Origin: Streptomyces sp. NBC_01214
GTDB taxonomy: Bacteria; Actinomycetota; Actinomycetes; Streptomycetales; Streptomycetaceae
Reading direction: 5' to 3'
Assembly: GCF_026340975.1 (NCBI RefSeq)
Contig: NZ_JAPEOS010000003.1
Coordinates: 1,736,001-1,800,000 of the forward strand
Length of the DNA: 64,000 nucleotides
The position numbers and the translations under genes were made by a program. Below the pieces are notes generated by a model. The model worked only from the letters and a program-made list of their open reading frames with translations, was not told the origin of the DNA and ran no database searches. Shown one piece after another: positions 55,508 through 63,954 of this stretch. The stretch's first letter is position 1; every line of letters begins with the position of its first letter.

Positions 55508-56403
55508 TCACTCCGATAGGGACCGGAGCCAGAGCCGAATGGCTGCGACGGTGACGGTGCCGTGAAAGATGTAGGCCCTCTTGTCGTATCTCGTCGCGAC
55601 CGCCCGGGAGTTCTTGAGCGCGTTGATGGTGCGTTCCACTTCGTTCCTGCGCTTGTAGATCGTCGTGTCGAAGCCGGTGGGCCGGCCGCCCCTGCTGCCG
55701 CGGTGCTGGCGGTTGGCGCGCTGGTTCTTCGGTTCGGGGATGGTGTGCTTGATCTGGCGTCGGCGCAGGTAGCGGCGGTTCCGCCGGGATGGATGCGCCT
55801 TGTCACCGCCGAGTTGATCGGGCCGGGTCCGGGGGCGTCCACCGTCCGGGCGGGCGACACGGACACGCGCTCCATCACGGGAACGAGCTGCGGTGCGTCG
55901 CCCCACTGACCCGGCGTGATGAGGAAGGCGAGAGGCCGGCAACCCCCCTCACCAAGCAGATGAATCTTGCAGGTCAGCCCGCCCCGGGAGCGTCCGAGCC
56001 CCTCATCGGGGCGGTGCTGCCGGGGCGTCCGTCTTTCTGGAACCCGGGGTGGCTTCTTGCGTGCTCCGGCGGCGTTCTGGTGAGCGCGGCAGGACGTTGG
56101 ATCCACGCTCACCATCGACCAGTCGATGCAGCCCGTCGCGTCCGAGTCGGCCAGGACGGCCTTGAAGATTCTCTCGCACATGCCGTCCGCAGACCAGCGC
56201 CTGTGCCGCTCGTACACAGTCTTCCACTTGCCGAAACGCGCAGGCAGATCCCGCCACGGCACCCCGGTGCGCTGTCGGAAGAGAATCCCGTTGATCACCC
56301 TGCGATGACTCTCCCAACGCCCGCCCCGCTGCCCGCACTTCGGCAGATGCTGCTTCAGCCGCAACCATTCCTCATTCGTAAGATCTCCCCGCCCCATGAA
56401 CAT
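55508..56403 (-). pseudogene. IS5-family transposase in two frames
   Basis: From 56403 the first frame reads the IS5 start (GDLTNEEWLRLKQHLPKCGQ, then RRVINGILFRQRTGVPWRDL) and the first catalytic Asp region (WSMVSVDPTSCRAHQ), to GDAPQLVPVME near 55870. The second frame continues with PSRRNRRYLRRRQIKHTIPE and ends YKRRNEVERTINALKNSRAV with the catalytic Glu, then AIRLWLRS to 55508. Many actinobacterial IS5-group elements join two frames by programmed frameshifting, so this copy may be active rather than dead. Candidate inverted ends are CTGTCCGGCGGAT (55031-55043) and ATCCGTCGGACAG (56436-56448). Confidence 0.8.
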
Positions 56404-56456
56404 GCCAACGACTTGAGCCCGGGACAGGTCACTTGATCCGTCGGACAGGCCCCTAG

Positions 56457-57857
56457 TACTGCAACGGTGCTTGCCGTGACTGGTGGCCAGGTTGCTCGTT
56501 GGCCTGGTTATGGGTGGAGATCGTGGCGATGTCGGGTCGTGGGCGGCGGGTCTGGTCGAGTTGCATGAGCGTTTCGTGCATCGGTTTGCCAGGTCGGAGC
56601 CGCGGGAGTCGGCTCTTGCCTATATGCGGGGGCTGATAGCTCCGCTGGAGCGCAAGAACGGTTGGACGCTTGCCGAGGAGGCTGGTCACGCGGCTCCCGA
56701 CCGGATGCACCGGCTGTTGAACCGGTGCGACTGGAACGCGGACGAGGTACTCGACGACGTTCGCGGCTATGCGGTCGAGCATCTCGGCGACCCTGAGGCG
56801 GTCCTGATCGTGGACGACACCGGGTTCCTGAAGAAGGGCGTCCGCTCGGCCGGGGTCCAGCGCCAGTACTCGGGAACGGCGGGCCGGACCGAGAACTGCC
56901 AGGTCGGTGTCTTCCTCGCCTATGCCGGTGCTCATGGCCGCACATTGATCGACCGCAGGCTGTATCTGCCCACGTCATGGACCGATGACCGAGAACGATG
57001 CCGGGCCGCCGGCATCGAGGACACCATCGCGTTCGAGACGAAAGTGGTCATCGCCAAGGCCATGGTCCGCCGGGCGATCGCCGAGAAGATTCCGTTCCGG
57101 TGGGTGACCGCGGACGCCGCCTACGGCTTCTCCAAGGGCTGGCGGACCGAGCTCGAGCGGGCGGATGTCTTCCATGTCATGGCCACCACCCGGCACGACA
57201 CCGTGGTCTCCCGCTGGGCGATGGACCACCCCGTTCACGACCTGTTCAACGGCCTTGCGAGGCAGAAATGGAAGCGCCGTTCCTGCGGGAACGGCGCTCA
57301 TGGCCTGCGGGTCTACGACTGGGCGAGAGTGGAGGTGAGGCCCTGGCACCGCGAGGACCGCCGGCACTGGGTGATCGCCCGCCGAAGCGTCGGCCGGCCG
57401 GACCAGATCTCCTACTACATCGCCTACTGCCCGGCCGAGACCACCCTCGACGAACTCATCCACGTCGCGGGCAGCCGGTGGGCGGTCGAGGAATGCTTCC
57501 AGACCGCCAAGCAGGAATGCGGCCTGGACGACTACCAAGTCCGCCGCTACCCCGGCTGGCACCGCCACATCACCCTCGCCATGGCCGCCCACGCCTGCCT
57601 CACCGTCCTGAAGGCCCGCGAGGCCGACACGGGGAAAGCAGAAACGGATCCTCCCAGCTCATACCCCTCACCCTCCCCGAACTCCGACGCCTGATCACCC
57701 GCCTCACCCACCGCCGACCAGCAACCGTCCAGCACGTCATGCACTGGTCCTACTGGCGCCGCCGACGACAACACCAAGCCCGCGTCAGCCACTACAAACG
57801 ACGCGGCCACACACCACCAGAAGCCAACAAACCATCACAGCAAACACCGTTGCAGTA
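56457..57857 (+). mobile_element. IS701-family element 2, with CTAG target duplication
   Basis: Perfect 13-bp inverted repeats TACTGCAACGGTG (56457-56469) and complement (57845-57857) bound a 1401-bp element, flanked by CTAG at 56453-56456 and 57858-57861. It is a different IS from element 1, as ends and transposases differ. Confidence 0.92.
56483..57694 (+). CDS. IS701-family transposase, C-terminus possibly frameshifted
   Basis: A transposase of about 403 residues: FARSEPRESALAYMRGLIAP at the start, first catalytic strand AVLIVDDTGFLKKGVRSAGV and QRQYSGTAGRTENCQVGVFL, second region WVTADAAYGFSKGWR, and catalytic Glu in SRWAVEECFQTAKQECGLDD. GTG 56483 or ATG 56510 can start it. After ETDPPSS the frame loses the usual tail, which continues in the +1 frame as LIPLTLPELRRLITRLTHRR and ends VSHYKRRGH near 57805. 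The same kind of late frame break occurs in element 1, which may hint at programmed or shared sequencing behaviour. Confidence 0.88.
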   Translation: MARLLVGLVMGGDRGDVGSWAAGLVELHERFVHRFARSEPRESALAYMRGLIAPLERKNGWTLAEEAGHAAPDRMHRLLNRCDWNADEVLDDVRGYAVEHLGDPEAVLIVDDTGFLKKGVRSAGVQRQYSGTAGRTENCQVGVFLAYAGAHGRTLIDRRLYLPTSWTDDRERCRAAGIEDTIAFETKVVIAKAMVRRAIAEKIPFRWVTADAAYGFSKGWRTELERADVFHVMATTRHDTVVSRWAMDHPVHDLFNGLARQKWKRRSCGNGAHGLRVYDWARVEVRPWHREDRRHWVIARRSVGRPDQISYYIAYCPAETTLDELIHVAGSRWAVEECFQTAKQECGLDDYQVRRYPGWHRHITLAMAAHACLTVLKAREADTGKAETDPPSSYPSPSPNSDA

Positions 57858-57929
57858 CTAGTGCGGTCAGCTCTTCGGGGAGGGGCACTGCGCAGGACAA
57901 GAGAGGTATGGCTGCGTAGGTGAGACGTG

Positions 57930-58268
57930 GGTTCTGGCACAGATCTTGGGGAGTCGTCGCGGAGCAACACCCCGATGTTCGAGTGCGAGGAGACGGGTTC
58001 GCGTGCGACCGCGTACGCCTTGTCCTCCGACGATCAGAATTGACGCTCCCTCAGGTGTTCTTCGGCCGCTGCTGCGGTCGTTGTGGACGGTGATGGTGCT
58101 GGTCATGCAGACCGATGCATCGTTCTGGGACTCACTGGTATTCGCCGGTATCGACGAGGTGGATGTCGAAGCGGCTACGGCCGCGTTCGGGACGGTCGAG
58201 GTGGCGGCGAGAGGCCGCGCGACCGGCTCTGCAGGTCCGGACTGCGGCCGTTTCTCGGATGCATCATG
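57930..58268 (+). pseudogene. ISL3 terminus plus transposase N-terminal fragment
   Basis: 57930-57962 is the terminal repeat GGTTCTGGCACAGATCTT... matching 31 of 33 bases of 59237-59269. Downstream, about 58106-58268 (+) encodes FAGIDEVDVEAATAAFGTVE and PDCGRFSDAS, the zinc-ribbon start of an ISL3 transposase, closely similar to the reverse complement of 60661-60757. The rest of the element is deleted just before the NmrA-like gene. Confidence 0.8.
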
Positions 58269-58296
58269 ATACGTCGACGTCTTATAGTGAGAAATT

Positions 58297-59184
58297 ATGT
58301 CTCACTTAAAGAAGCTCCCTCCCATCGTTGTCACCGGGGCCACTGGGACGATCGGCCACCCGGTCGTCGCAGGGCTGCTTGATGCCGGTCACACGGTGCG
58401 CGGAATCTCACGACACCCGCAACGTGCCTCACTCCCGGATGGTGCGGACGTGGTCTTCGGCGACCTGGACGACCCGTCCACGCTGAGGCACGCATTCGAC
58501 GGTGCCGCGCAACTCGTCCTGATCGCGGTCCCTGAGAACGTGGAGGCGGTCGTCTCTCACGCAAAACAGGCGGGCGTCGAGCACGTGGTTGTGGTCTCCT
58601 CCGCCGCCGTAACGGCCGGCTACGACACGACGTACAACGCCGTCGTCGAGCAGGCCGTCATGGACTCAGGACTGGATTGGAGCATCGTGCGTCCCGGTGA
58701 GTTCGCGACAAACTCACTCCTCATATGGGGACCATCGATCAAGGCAAGACGCCGAGTTGTGGAGCCCTTTCCTGATCAGATCGGGCATCCCATCCATGAG
58801 GCCGACGTTGCCGACGTCGTCCTGGCCAACCTGCTCGACCCACACCGCCTCGGACGGATCGACACGATCATCGGACCGGAAAGTCTCACCAAACGCGAAC
58901 AGGTTTCAGTGATCGCAGAAGCGATCGGAGAACAGATCACGCTCGATGAGGTCTCCGCCGAACAAGCCCGCGACTTCTACCGAGCCCAAGGGGGTTTCGC
59001 GGCCGCGAACGCAGACTTCCTGTTCGGGTTCGAAAGCTACGACGGCATCGAAGGCATCGCAGATGAACCCCATGACAGGAGGGCCCCGGAGGACGATGCC
59101 TACCTCACACTCGACCAGATAACGGGAACTCCAGCTCGCACCTTCCGCCACTGGGCGCACGGTCACGCCTCCGACTTCATTTGA
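58297..59184 (+). CDS. NmrA-like NAD(P)-binding protein
   Basis: A 295-residue atypical short-chain dehydrogenase. The N-terminal Rossmann motif VVTGATGTIGHPVVAGLLDA (residues 11-30) binds NAD(P). VVFGDLDDPSTLRHAFDGA and LVLIAVPENVEAVVSHAKQA follow as in NmrA/HSCARG proteins, which often sense the redox state or reduce small substrates. The usual Tyr-x-x-x-Lys catalytic pair is not evident. The ATG at 58297 lies inside a 7-bp inverted repeat (AGTGAGA...TCTCACT, 58286-58306) and has no good ribosome site; a TATAGT box directly upstream suggests a near-leaderless transcript. Flanked by ISL3 scraps in opposite orientation, so it may have been moved with them. Confidence 0.85.
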   Translation: MSHLKKLPPIVVTGATGTIGHPVVAGLLDAGHTVRGISRHPQRASLPDGADVVFGDLDDPSTLRHAFDGAAQLVLIAVPENVEAVVSHAKQAGVEHVVVVSSAAVTAGYDTTYNAVVEQAVMDSGLDWSIVRPGEFATNSLLIWGPSIKARRRVVEPFPDQIGHPIHEADVADVVLANLLDPHRLGRIDTIIGPESLTKREQVSVIAEAIGEQITLDEVSAEQARDFYRAQGGFAAANADFLFGFESYDGIEGIADEPHDRRAPEDDAYLTLDQITGTPARTFRHWAHGHASDFI

Positions 59185-59236
59185 GCGATGTGCGGGTTCA
59201 GGAGCGGTCAGCGCCCCGGGACCGTTGCCAGTTCTT

Positions 59237-60757
59237 GGTTCTGGCACAGATCTTAGGGAGTCGTTGCGGGGTGTCACTGGAGCAGGATCGTTTTGCGGAG
59301 TAGTTCGAATCTGGCTCGCCCGTAGAGCTGCCGCCTGATCTTCTTGATGCGGTTGACGGCGCCCTCGATGCTGCCGGAGCTCCAGTTGAGGGTGAGGCCT
59401 GCTGTCACGGCGTCGAGGTCTCGGAGCAGGTGGCGCGGGAAGCCGCCGAGGCCGGGTAGTTGGCTGGCGTCGACTGCGTCGATCCAGGTGGGGAGGGTGG
59501 AGCCGAGGCGATCGGTGAGTAACTCGCCGAAGTTCGCGGATGTGCCCGGCGGCCTTGTCCAGTTCTGGGCAGCGGGCCAGGACCTCCTTCAGGCCGGCCC
59601 GGTCTTCGTCGGTCAGGGTCGTGGGGTGCCGGGTGAGCCAGCCGGTCACCTGTCGCACCGTCGGCGGCCGCGGCGGTGCGGCGGACGGAGCCCCGCGCAA
59701 GGTGGCGATGTGCGCGCGGACCATCCCGTAGGTGACGGGAGCTTGCTCGGCAACCAGCCCTCCGTGCAGTCGCGTGACGCTGGTGCATCCCTCGGCGAAT
59801 CGCCGCTCCAGGTAGGGCTTGTAGGGGTCCAGTCTGCTGGGCCGGGCCCGGTTCTCACGAATGGTGTCCTGCCAGCGTGCGGCGTTCGCGTACCGGAGCA
59901 CGGTGTTGAGACCTCAGCCCAGGTGCCGTGCGATTGCCCGGCGTGAATGACCTCGGGCAAGGAGCTCGTGGACGAGGGCGTGTGCTGCCTTCCTGCGCTC
60001 GGCCCGCCGGCCGCCGGCCGACGGGCGCCTGGTCGTCCTGCGGTCGGCCGGAAGTGAGCCGGGTGGCCTTCGGCAACATGCCGCTGGGCGACGGGTCGCG
60101 CAGGCAGTCGCGATGGGTAGCGACACAGGTCTCCACGGCTTGGCCGAGGCCCTGCCACAGATGGAACCGGTCGGCGATTTGCAGAGCGTCGGGGGCACCG
60201 CGCCGTGCGCCCTCGGCGTATGTGCCGGCCCGGTCCCGGCAGATGATCTCCACGCCCGGGTGACGGATCAGCCAGGCGGCCAGCGGGCCCGGCTTCACGC
60301 GGCGGGAGCACATCGACCACGCGATGGTCTTCGACGCTGGTCAAGACGGTGGAGTAGGTCTGGCCGCGACAGATCGCGAAGTCCTCCACGCCCAGCACCC
60401 GCGGCGTGCTGAACCGTGGATCGGGCAGTGCCATGACCCTGCGTAACAAGGTCATCCGTCCCGCGCCGAAGCCCAGCTGGGCAGCCAGCCGAGTGGTGAA
60501 CCGTGCATGCGGGGCGGCCAGCCGGGAGAACGGCTCGGCGAACGTCCGGCGCTGGCAGTCTGCCGCTCCAGAGATGAAGCGCCGGACCGTCAGCCGGATC
60601 ACAAAGCCCTGTTCGGCGAGCGGAAGGTCCTTCAGCCTGCGCTGGTATCGATCGTGGACTCGGTCCCCGAGAAGCGGCCGCAGTCCGGCCATAGACCGCC
60701 GGCGGCCCGGCCTTTCGCCACCACCTCGACCGTGCCGAACGCGGCCATAACCGCCTC
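59237..60757 (-). pseudogene. ISL3-family transposase, heavily decayed
   Basis: On the minus strand the 5' part starts near 60757 (AAFGTVEVVAKGRAAGGLWP) and proceeds to LGVEDFAICRGQTYSTVLTS, with the catalytic Asp sequence changed from the usual GVDD/GVDE to GVED. A frame change follows to IICRDRAGTYAEGA and DRFHLWQGLGQAVE. Next comes an in-frame stop after RAIARHLG near 59915, then LDPYKPYLERRFAEGCTSVT. The end is in yet another frame, LDAVTAGLTLNWSSG to LLRKTILLQ at about 59277. The left end is the terminal repeat at 59237; the right end is missing. Dead element. Confidence 0.85.
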
Positions 60758-61079
60758 TAGGACAGGACCCCGATCCCGACCTTGGCCGGCTGGCCGCCGT
60801 ACCGCGCGCGCAGTTTCAGATACTGCTCGAGGTTGGTGCTGGAACCGGCCCAGGCGTAGCGGAAGCCACTCGGGTACAGGGACGCCTCGCCCCGGGCGTG
60901 CGTGGTCCCGAAGAGAGAGGGTGCCACGCACCGGACCTCGCACGCCTCCCACGCAGCCCGGTACTCGGCCGGTGTGGAGACGCACGGCGCCGCGGGTCGC
61001 TCGCGCCGTCGCGGGAGAGCGGGAACGCGCTCGGCGCGGCAAGGAGGAGCAGCCCCGCGACGAGGGGCGGCCAGCGCAC
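60757..61079 (-). pseudogene. Small secreted protein, frameshifted
   Basis: A signal peptide starts at ATG 61079 (RWPPLVAGLLLLAAPSAFPL). The mature part is in another frame: CVSTPAEYRAAWEACEVRCV followed by LYPSGFRYAWAGSSTNLEQY, ending VGIGVLS at 60757. Three Cys. One base change near 61010 joins them into about 105 residues. Unknown function. Confidence 0.5.
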
Positions 61080-61117
61080 GGGCGTGCCGACCGAGGGATC
61101 GTTGTCTCTTCATGGGC

Positions 61118-61522
61118 TCAGTTTTCGAACGCGCGCCCGGCTCCGCGAGTCAACTGCTCCACCTGGCCCAGCCCCTCCGGGCCCGCACCGCGCCGGCCGT
61201 GCCCGATCGATAGGAGACGCCCTGGGGCAACGCCGGTCAGTTCGTCGCCTCCTACCTCTTGCAGCAGGACGGTCAAGAGCTCCTCGTCCGCCCGGGCCCG
61301 TCGTAGGAGGCCAGCGCCGCGCTCTTGCGGGACGCTGCCAGCAGACCGGCGCCGTTCCCGCTCGCGTCGGGGGCGCGGAGGGCGGTCCACGTGCTGCCGT
61401 CGAACACGGCGTGCAGCAGGTAGCACCCGGGCGGCCGGGACGTGGTGGACCAGATGCTGAGGGACCGTTGCCCCCGTGCCGTGCCTCCGCACGGCCGCCA
61501 GCACCAACTCCGAAAAGCACAT
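61118..61522 (-). pseudogene. Small hypothetical protein, frameshifted
   Basis: Two frames complement each other: STTSRPPGCYLLHAVFDGST then WTALRAPDASGNGAGLLAAS (about 61310-61450) and VLLQEVGGDELTGVAPGRLL (about 61210-61270). They suggest one small protein of about 130 residues with a frame change near 61300. No family recognised. Confidence 0.35.
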
Positions 61523-61540
61523 GCGGCCTCACCAGGGCAC

Positions 61541-61978
61541 ATGCCATCCTCGGGTCCCGTGTCAGCACGTAACCGCCGCCTGCCCCGGGACCTGTCGTGG
61601 CCGCTCTCGCCAACAGATATCCGCACTGCCCTTGGTACGGGAGACACCATCGCCGTCGACCTGCGGTTCGACGACCGCCCCTGGAGTGACGGCACGTTGC
61701 TGCACGTGGAGTGGATACCGCCGCTCTCATCCAACTACGGCACGGGCACCGACCCCGGCGTGTGGAACAGCGTACGGATCCGCATAGCGCCGATCGCGGA
61801 CACCCGACGGGGCATCGCCCGCCTGGCCCTGCTCCGGCACGCGCTTCCCGAACTCGCGGCCTGGACCCGCGCCGCCCGGTCCGCGCCCGAAGGGTGGGCC
61901 CTGAGTGGACACAGCCGCTCCTGGCGGTTCGAGGACCGCTCCATCGCCCACCGGGAAGACCACCAGCCGTATTGCTGA
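61541..61978 (+). CDS. Hypothetical protein
   Basis: A 145-residue soluble protein. ATG 61541 gives MPSSGPVSARNRRLPRDLSW, a middle part DIRTALGTGDTIAVDLRFDD and LLHVEWIPPLSSNYGTGTDP, and a helical tail RLALLRHALPELAAWTRAAR. It is followed by a strong hairpin. The Arg- and Trp-containing pattern gives no family match I can name. The ATG has no good ribosome site; a later start is possible. Confidence 0.6.
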   Translation: MPSSGPVSARNRRLPRDLSWPLSPTDIRTALGTGDTIAVDLRFDDRPWSDGTLLHVEWIPPLSSNYGTGTDPGVWNSVRIRIAPIADTRRGIARLALLRHALPELAAWTRAARSAPEGWALSGHSRSWRFEDRSIAHREDHQPYC

Positions 61979-61983
61979 GCACC

Positions 61984-62014
61984 ACCCACTTCGGCGAACG
62001 GTGCCGAAGTGGGT
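61984..62014 (+). terminator. Stem-loop terminator
   Basis: Perfect 12-bp arms ACCCACTTCGGC/GCCGAAGTGGGT with a 7-base loop, 5 bases after the stop of the hypothetical gene. It may also end transcription from the minus-strand remnant (about 62020-62110, ending YVPTALGALVLVAYVETD). Confidence 0.75.
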
Positions 62015-62300
62015 GAGAGTCAGTCCGTCTCGACGTAGGCGACCAGAACGAGCGCGCCGAGGGCCGTCGGCACGTACAGGATCCGGATGTCGTCCGTGTT
62101 GCCCGCTGACCGGGCATCGGCTGGAGTGCCTGCGGGAATTGGCTGGCAGGTGCATGACCGGTTGGTGGGGTGCGGGGCTACTTTCTTAGGGCTCCGGAGG
62201 GGGCGGCTGTCCGAACTCGCGCACAGGTGGGCGGTGGCGGCGTCTCCAGTGCCCCGGCTCCGCCGAGGGGCCGGCCCCCCACGCATGAAGGATGACAACC

Positions 62301-62873
62301 ATGTCTCTGGGCACCTGGCTGAAAGTCGGCACCTCCGCCGCCGCGCTGGTCCTCGCGGCGGCAACCGCCGCGACCGCGGCACCCGCGCCCGTACCGGGCG
62401 CCACCGCAGCGGTAGTGACACTCCGTTACGATGACAGCCGGGCCGGCGGCTGGGAAGCGGCCATCGCGGCCGGGGTCGCTTCCTGGAACGCGAACGTCAG
62501 TAACGTACGGCTGGTGGAGGCAGCGCCCGGGGCCCGGGCCGAGATCGTCATCGTGGCCACCAACGGCTGGCCGCAGGCCACCCTCGGCCCGGTCCGTCCG
62601 GGGCGACAGGTCCGAGTCGAACTCGGCGCGCAGGCCGTGAGCCAGGGGTACGACAAGACGCGCATCGCTGCGCACGAGCTGGGCCACAGTCTGGGCCTCC
62701 CGGACACCAAGCCGGGGCCGTGCTCCCAGCTGATGTCTGGGTCCAGCGCCGGGACGGCCTGTACCAACGTCATGCCCAACGCGACGGAGCGGTCCCGTGT
62801 GCAGAACGCGTACGCGAACGGGCTCGCGGCAACCGTGCCGACCGACGGCCGGGTACTCATCGACGCCCCCTGA
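62301..62873 (+). CDS. snpA: Snapalysin-family zinc metalloprotease
   Basis: A 190-residue secreted protease of peptidase family M7. A signal peptide covers about residues 1-27 (GTSAAALVLAAATAATAA). The mature enzyme has the zinc-binding motif HELGHSLGLPD with His125, catalytic Glu126, His129 and Asp135, the M7 form of the metzincin motif with Asp as third ligand. Two Cys (141 and 154) probably form a disulphide. There is almost no pro-region, shorter than in typical snapalysins. ATG 62301 is chosen since AAGGA is 8 bases upstream; an ATG at 62292 is too close to it. The divergent LysR-type regulator usual for snpA is absent. Confidence 0.88.
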   Translation: MSLGTWLKVGTSAAALVLAAATAATAAPAPVPGATAAVVTLRYDDSRAGGWEAAIAAGVASWNANVSNVRLVEAAPGARAEIVIVATNGWPQATLGPVRPGRQVRVELGAQAVSQGYDKTRIAAHELGHSLGLPDTKPGPCSQLMSGSSAGTACTNVMPNATERSRVQNAYANGLAATVPTDGRVLIDAP

Positions 62874-62959
62874 CCGGCGGGTCGACCGGTCGACGGGTCG
62901 GCGGGTGGGCCGGTGCGGGGCCCCGGCTGGGACGGGACTCCCGGAGGGCGGCCGTGCCG

Positions 62960-63066
62960 GTCCACTGCCGCGCCTTCATCGGGAGGCGGGTTTTCTGGTC
63001 GCCTCGCACCGGTGGCTGCTGCTGGCCGTGCGCATGCAGCAGGTCGGCGAGAGCGACGCGGGCCGT
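62960..63066 (+). pseudogene. Remnant of the gene family also at 9.6 kb
   Basis: One frame encodes REAGFLVASHRWLLLAVRMQ then QVGESDAGRRR, matching REAGLLIGSRQWPLLTGRMQ plus QVGESDG at 9650-9720. No start or stop fits. The rest of 62874-63446 contains this remnant and the tandem repeat only. Confidence 0.4.
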
Positions 63067-63245
63067 CGCCGCCGTGACTGCGGCTGCCGCCAACACCCTC
63101 GCCCCTGCCCCGCGCCTGCCTGAGTGGTGACTGCCTCGGCGGCCACGGCCACCGTTGCCGCCCCCGCGCCCGTGGCCGGCGCTCGGGTATTGGCCGGCAA
63201 CTCGTGGGCCGCGCTTGCCCGGCGGGTCTCCCCGGTCCCCGGCCC

Positions 63246-63373
63246 CGCTCCGGCCGCCGCCCGCTCCGGCCGCCGCCCGCTCCGGCCGCCGCCCGCTCCG
63301 GCCGCCGCCCGCTCCGGCCGCCGCCCGCTCCGGCCGCCGCCCGCTCCGGCCGCCGCCCGCTCCGGCCGCCGCC
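63246..63373. repeat. 16-bp tandem repeat, eight units
   Basis: The unit CGCTCCGGCCGCCGCC is repeated eight times without a mismatch over 128 bp. As 16 is not a multiple of 3, every frame reads the same 16-residue period. It probably expanded by slippage; copy number is likely to vary between isolates. Confidence 0.95.
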
Positions 63374-63446
63374 CGTTGGAGCGCGCCCCCCTGGCGGATG
63401 GGAGAAGCAGCGGTGAAACCCGCGGCAGTTCTGCGGCGGCACCGCG

Positions 63447-63727
63447 CTCGGCCTTGCGCTGAGCGCCGCCGGCTGGACCGTCCACCACTATGGCGCCCGC
63501 TACGCCGGCCCGGGGACCGGCCAGGGGGCCGGGCTGCGCGGCCCGGCCGCCTGGACGCTGCTCCTCGCCGCCGTGGTGGTTCTCGCGGTCACGTGCGTCC
63601 GCATGGCCTCGGCCCTGGCCGGCTCTCCCGCACTCCGGGTGCGTTTGCCGGGCCGCGGGTGCCTGAGCCGGGCGAGGTCCGCTCGTATGCCGCGAGGATT
63701 TCCGAGGCCCAGGGGCCCCGGGACTGA
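63447..63727 (+). pseudogene. Membrane protein fragment, frameshifted
   Basis: A frame without clear start reads LSAAGWTVHHYGARYAGPGT and a membrane helix WTLLLAAVVVLAVTCVRMAS, then changes frame near 63640 to FAGPRVPEPGEVRSYAARIS and stops at 63727. Unknown function. Confidence 0.4.
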
Positions 63728-63786
63728 CCCGCCCCGGCTCTGGCCGGGGGTGGCCGTATCAACTGGACGGGGGGATCGCGGTGGTG

Positions 63787-63954
63787 ATGACCGGCAGGCA
63801 GCGCCGTACCAGCGGTGCCGTGCCGGCGGGGGTGGTGCTGGCCGCGTGCGGCTGGTGGGCCGACCGGTCCGGGTACGAGAGTGTGGGCCTGGCCCAGGCG
63901 GGATCAGCTCCCACACCACCGCCGCAAGGCTTCGATGCCGGTCGAGCTCCTTGA
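63787..63954 (+). CDS. Possible lipoprotein start, short
   Basis: A 55-residue frame with a lipoprotein-like start: basic MTGRQRRTSG, short hydrophobic stretch AVPAGVVLAAC and a lipobox LAAC with Cys near residue 22. The remainder is Pro-rich and stops early. It may be the start of a longer, frameshifted lipoprotein gene running off the window. Confidence 0.35.
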   Translation: MTGRQRRTSGAVPAGVVLAACGWWADRSGYESVGLAQAGSAPTPPPQGFDAGRAP

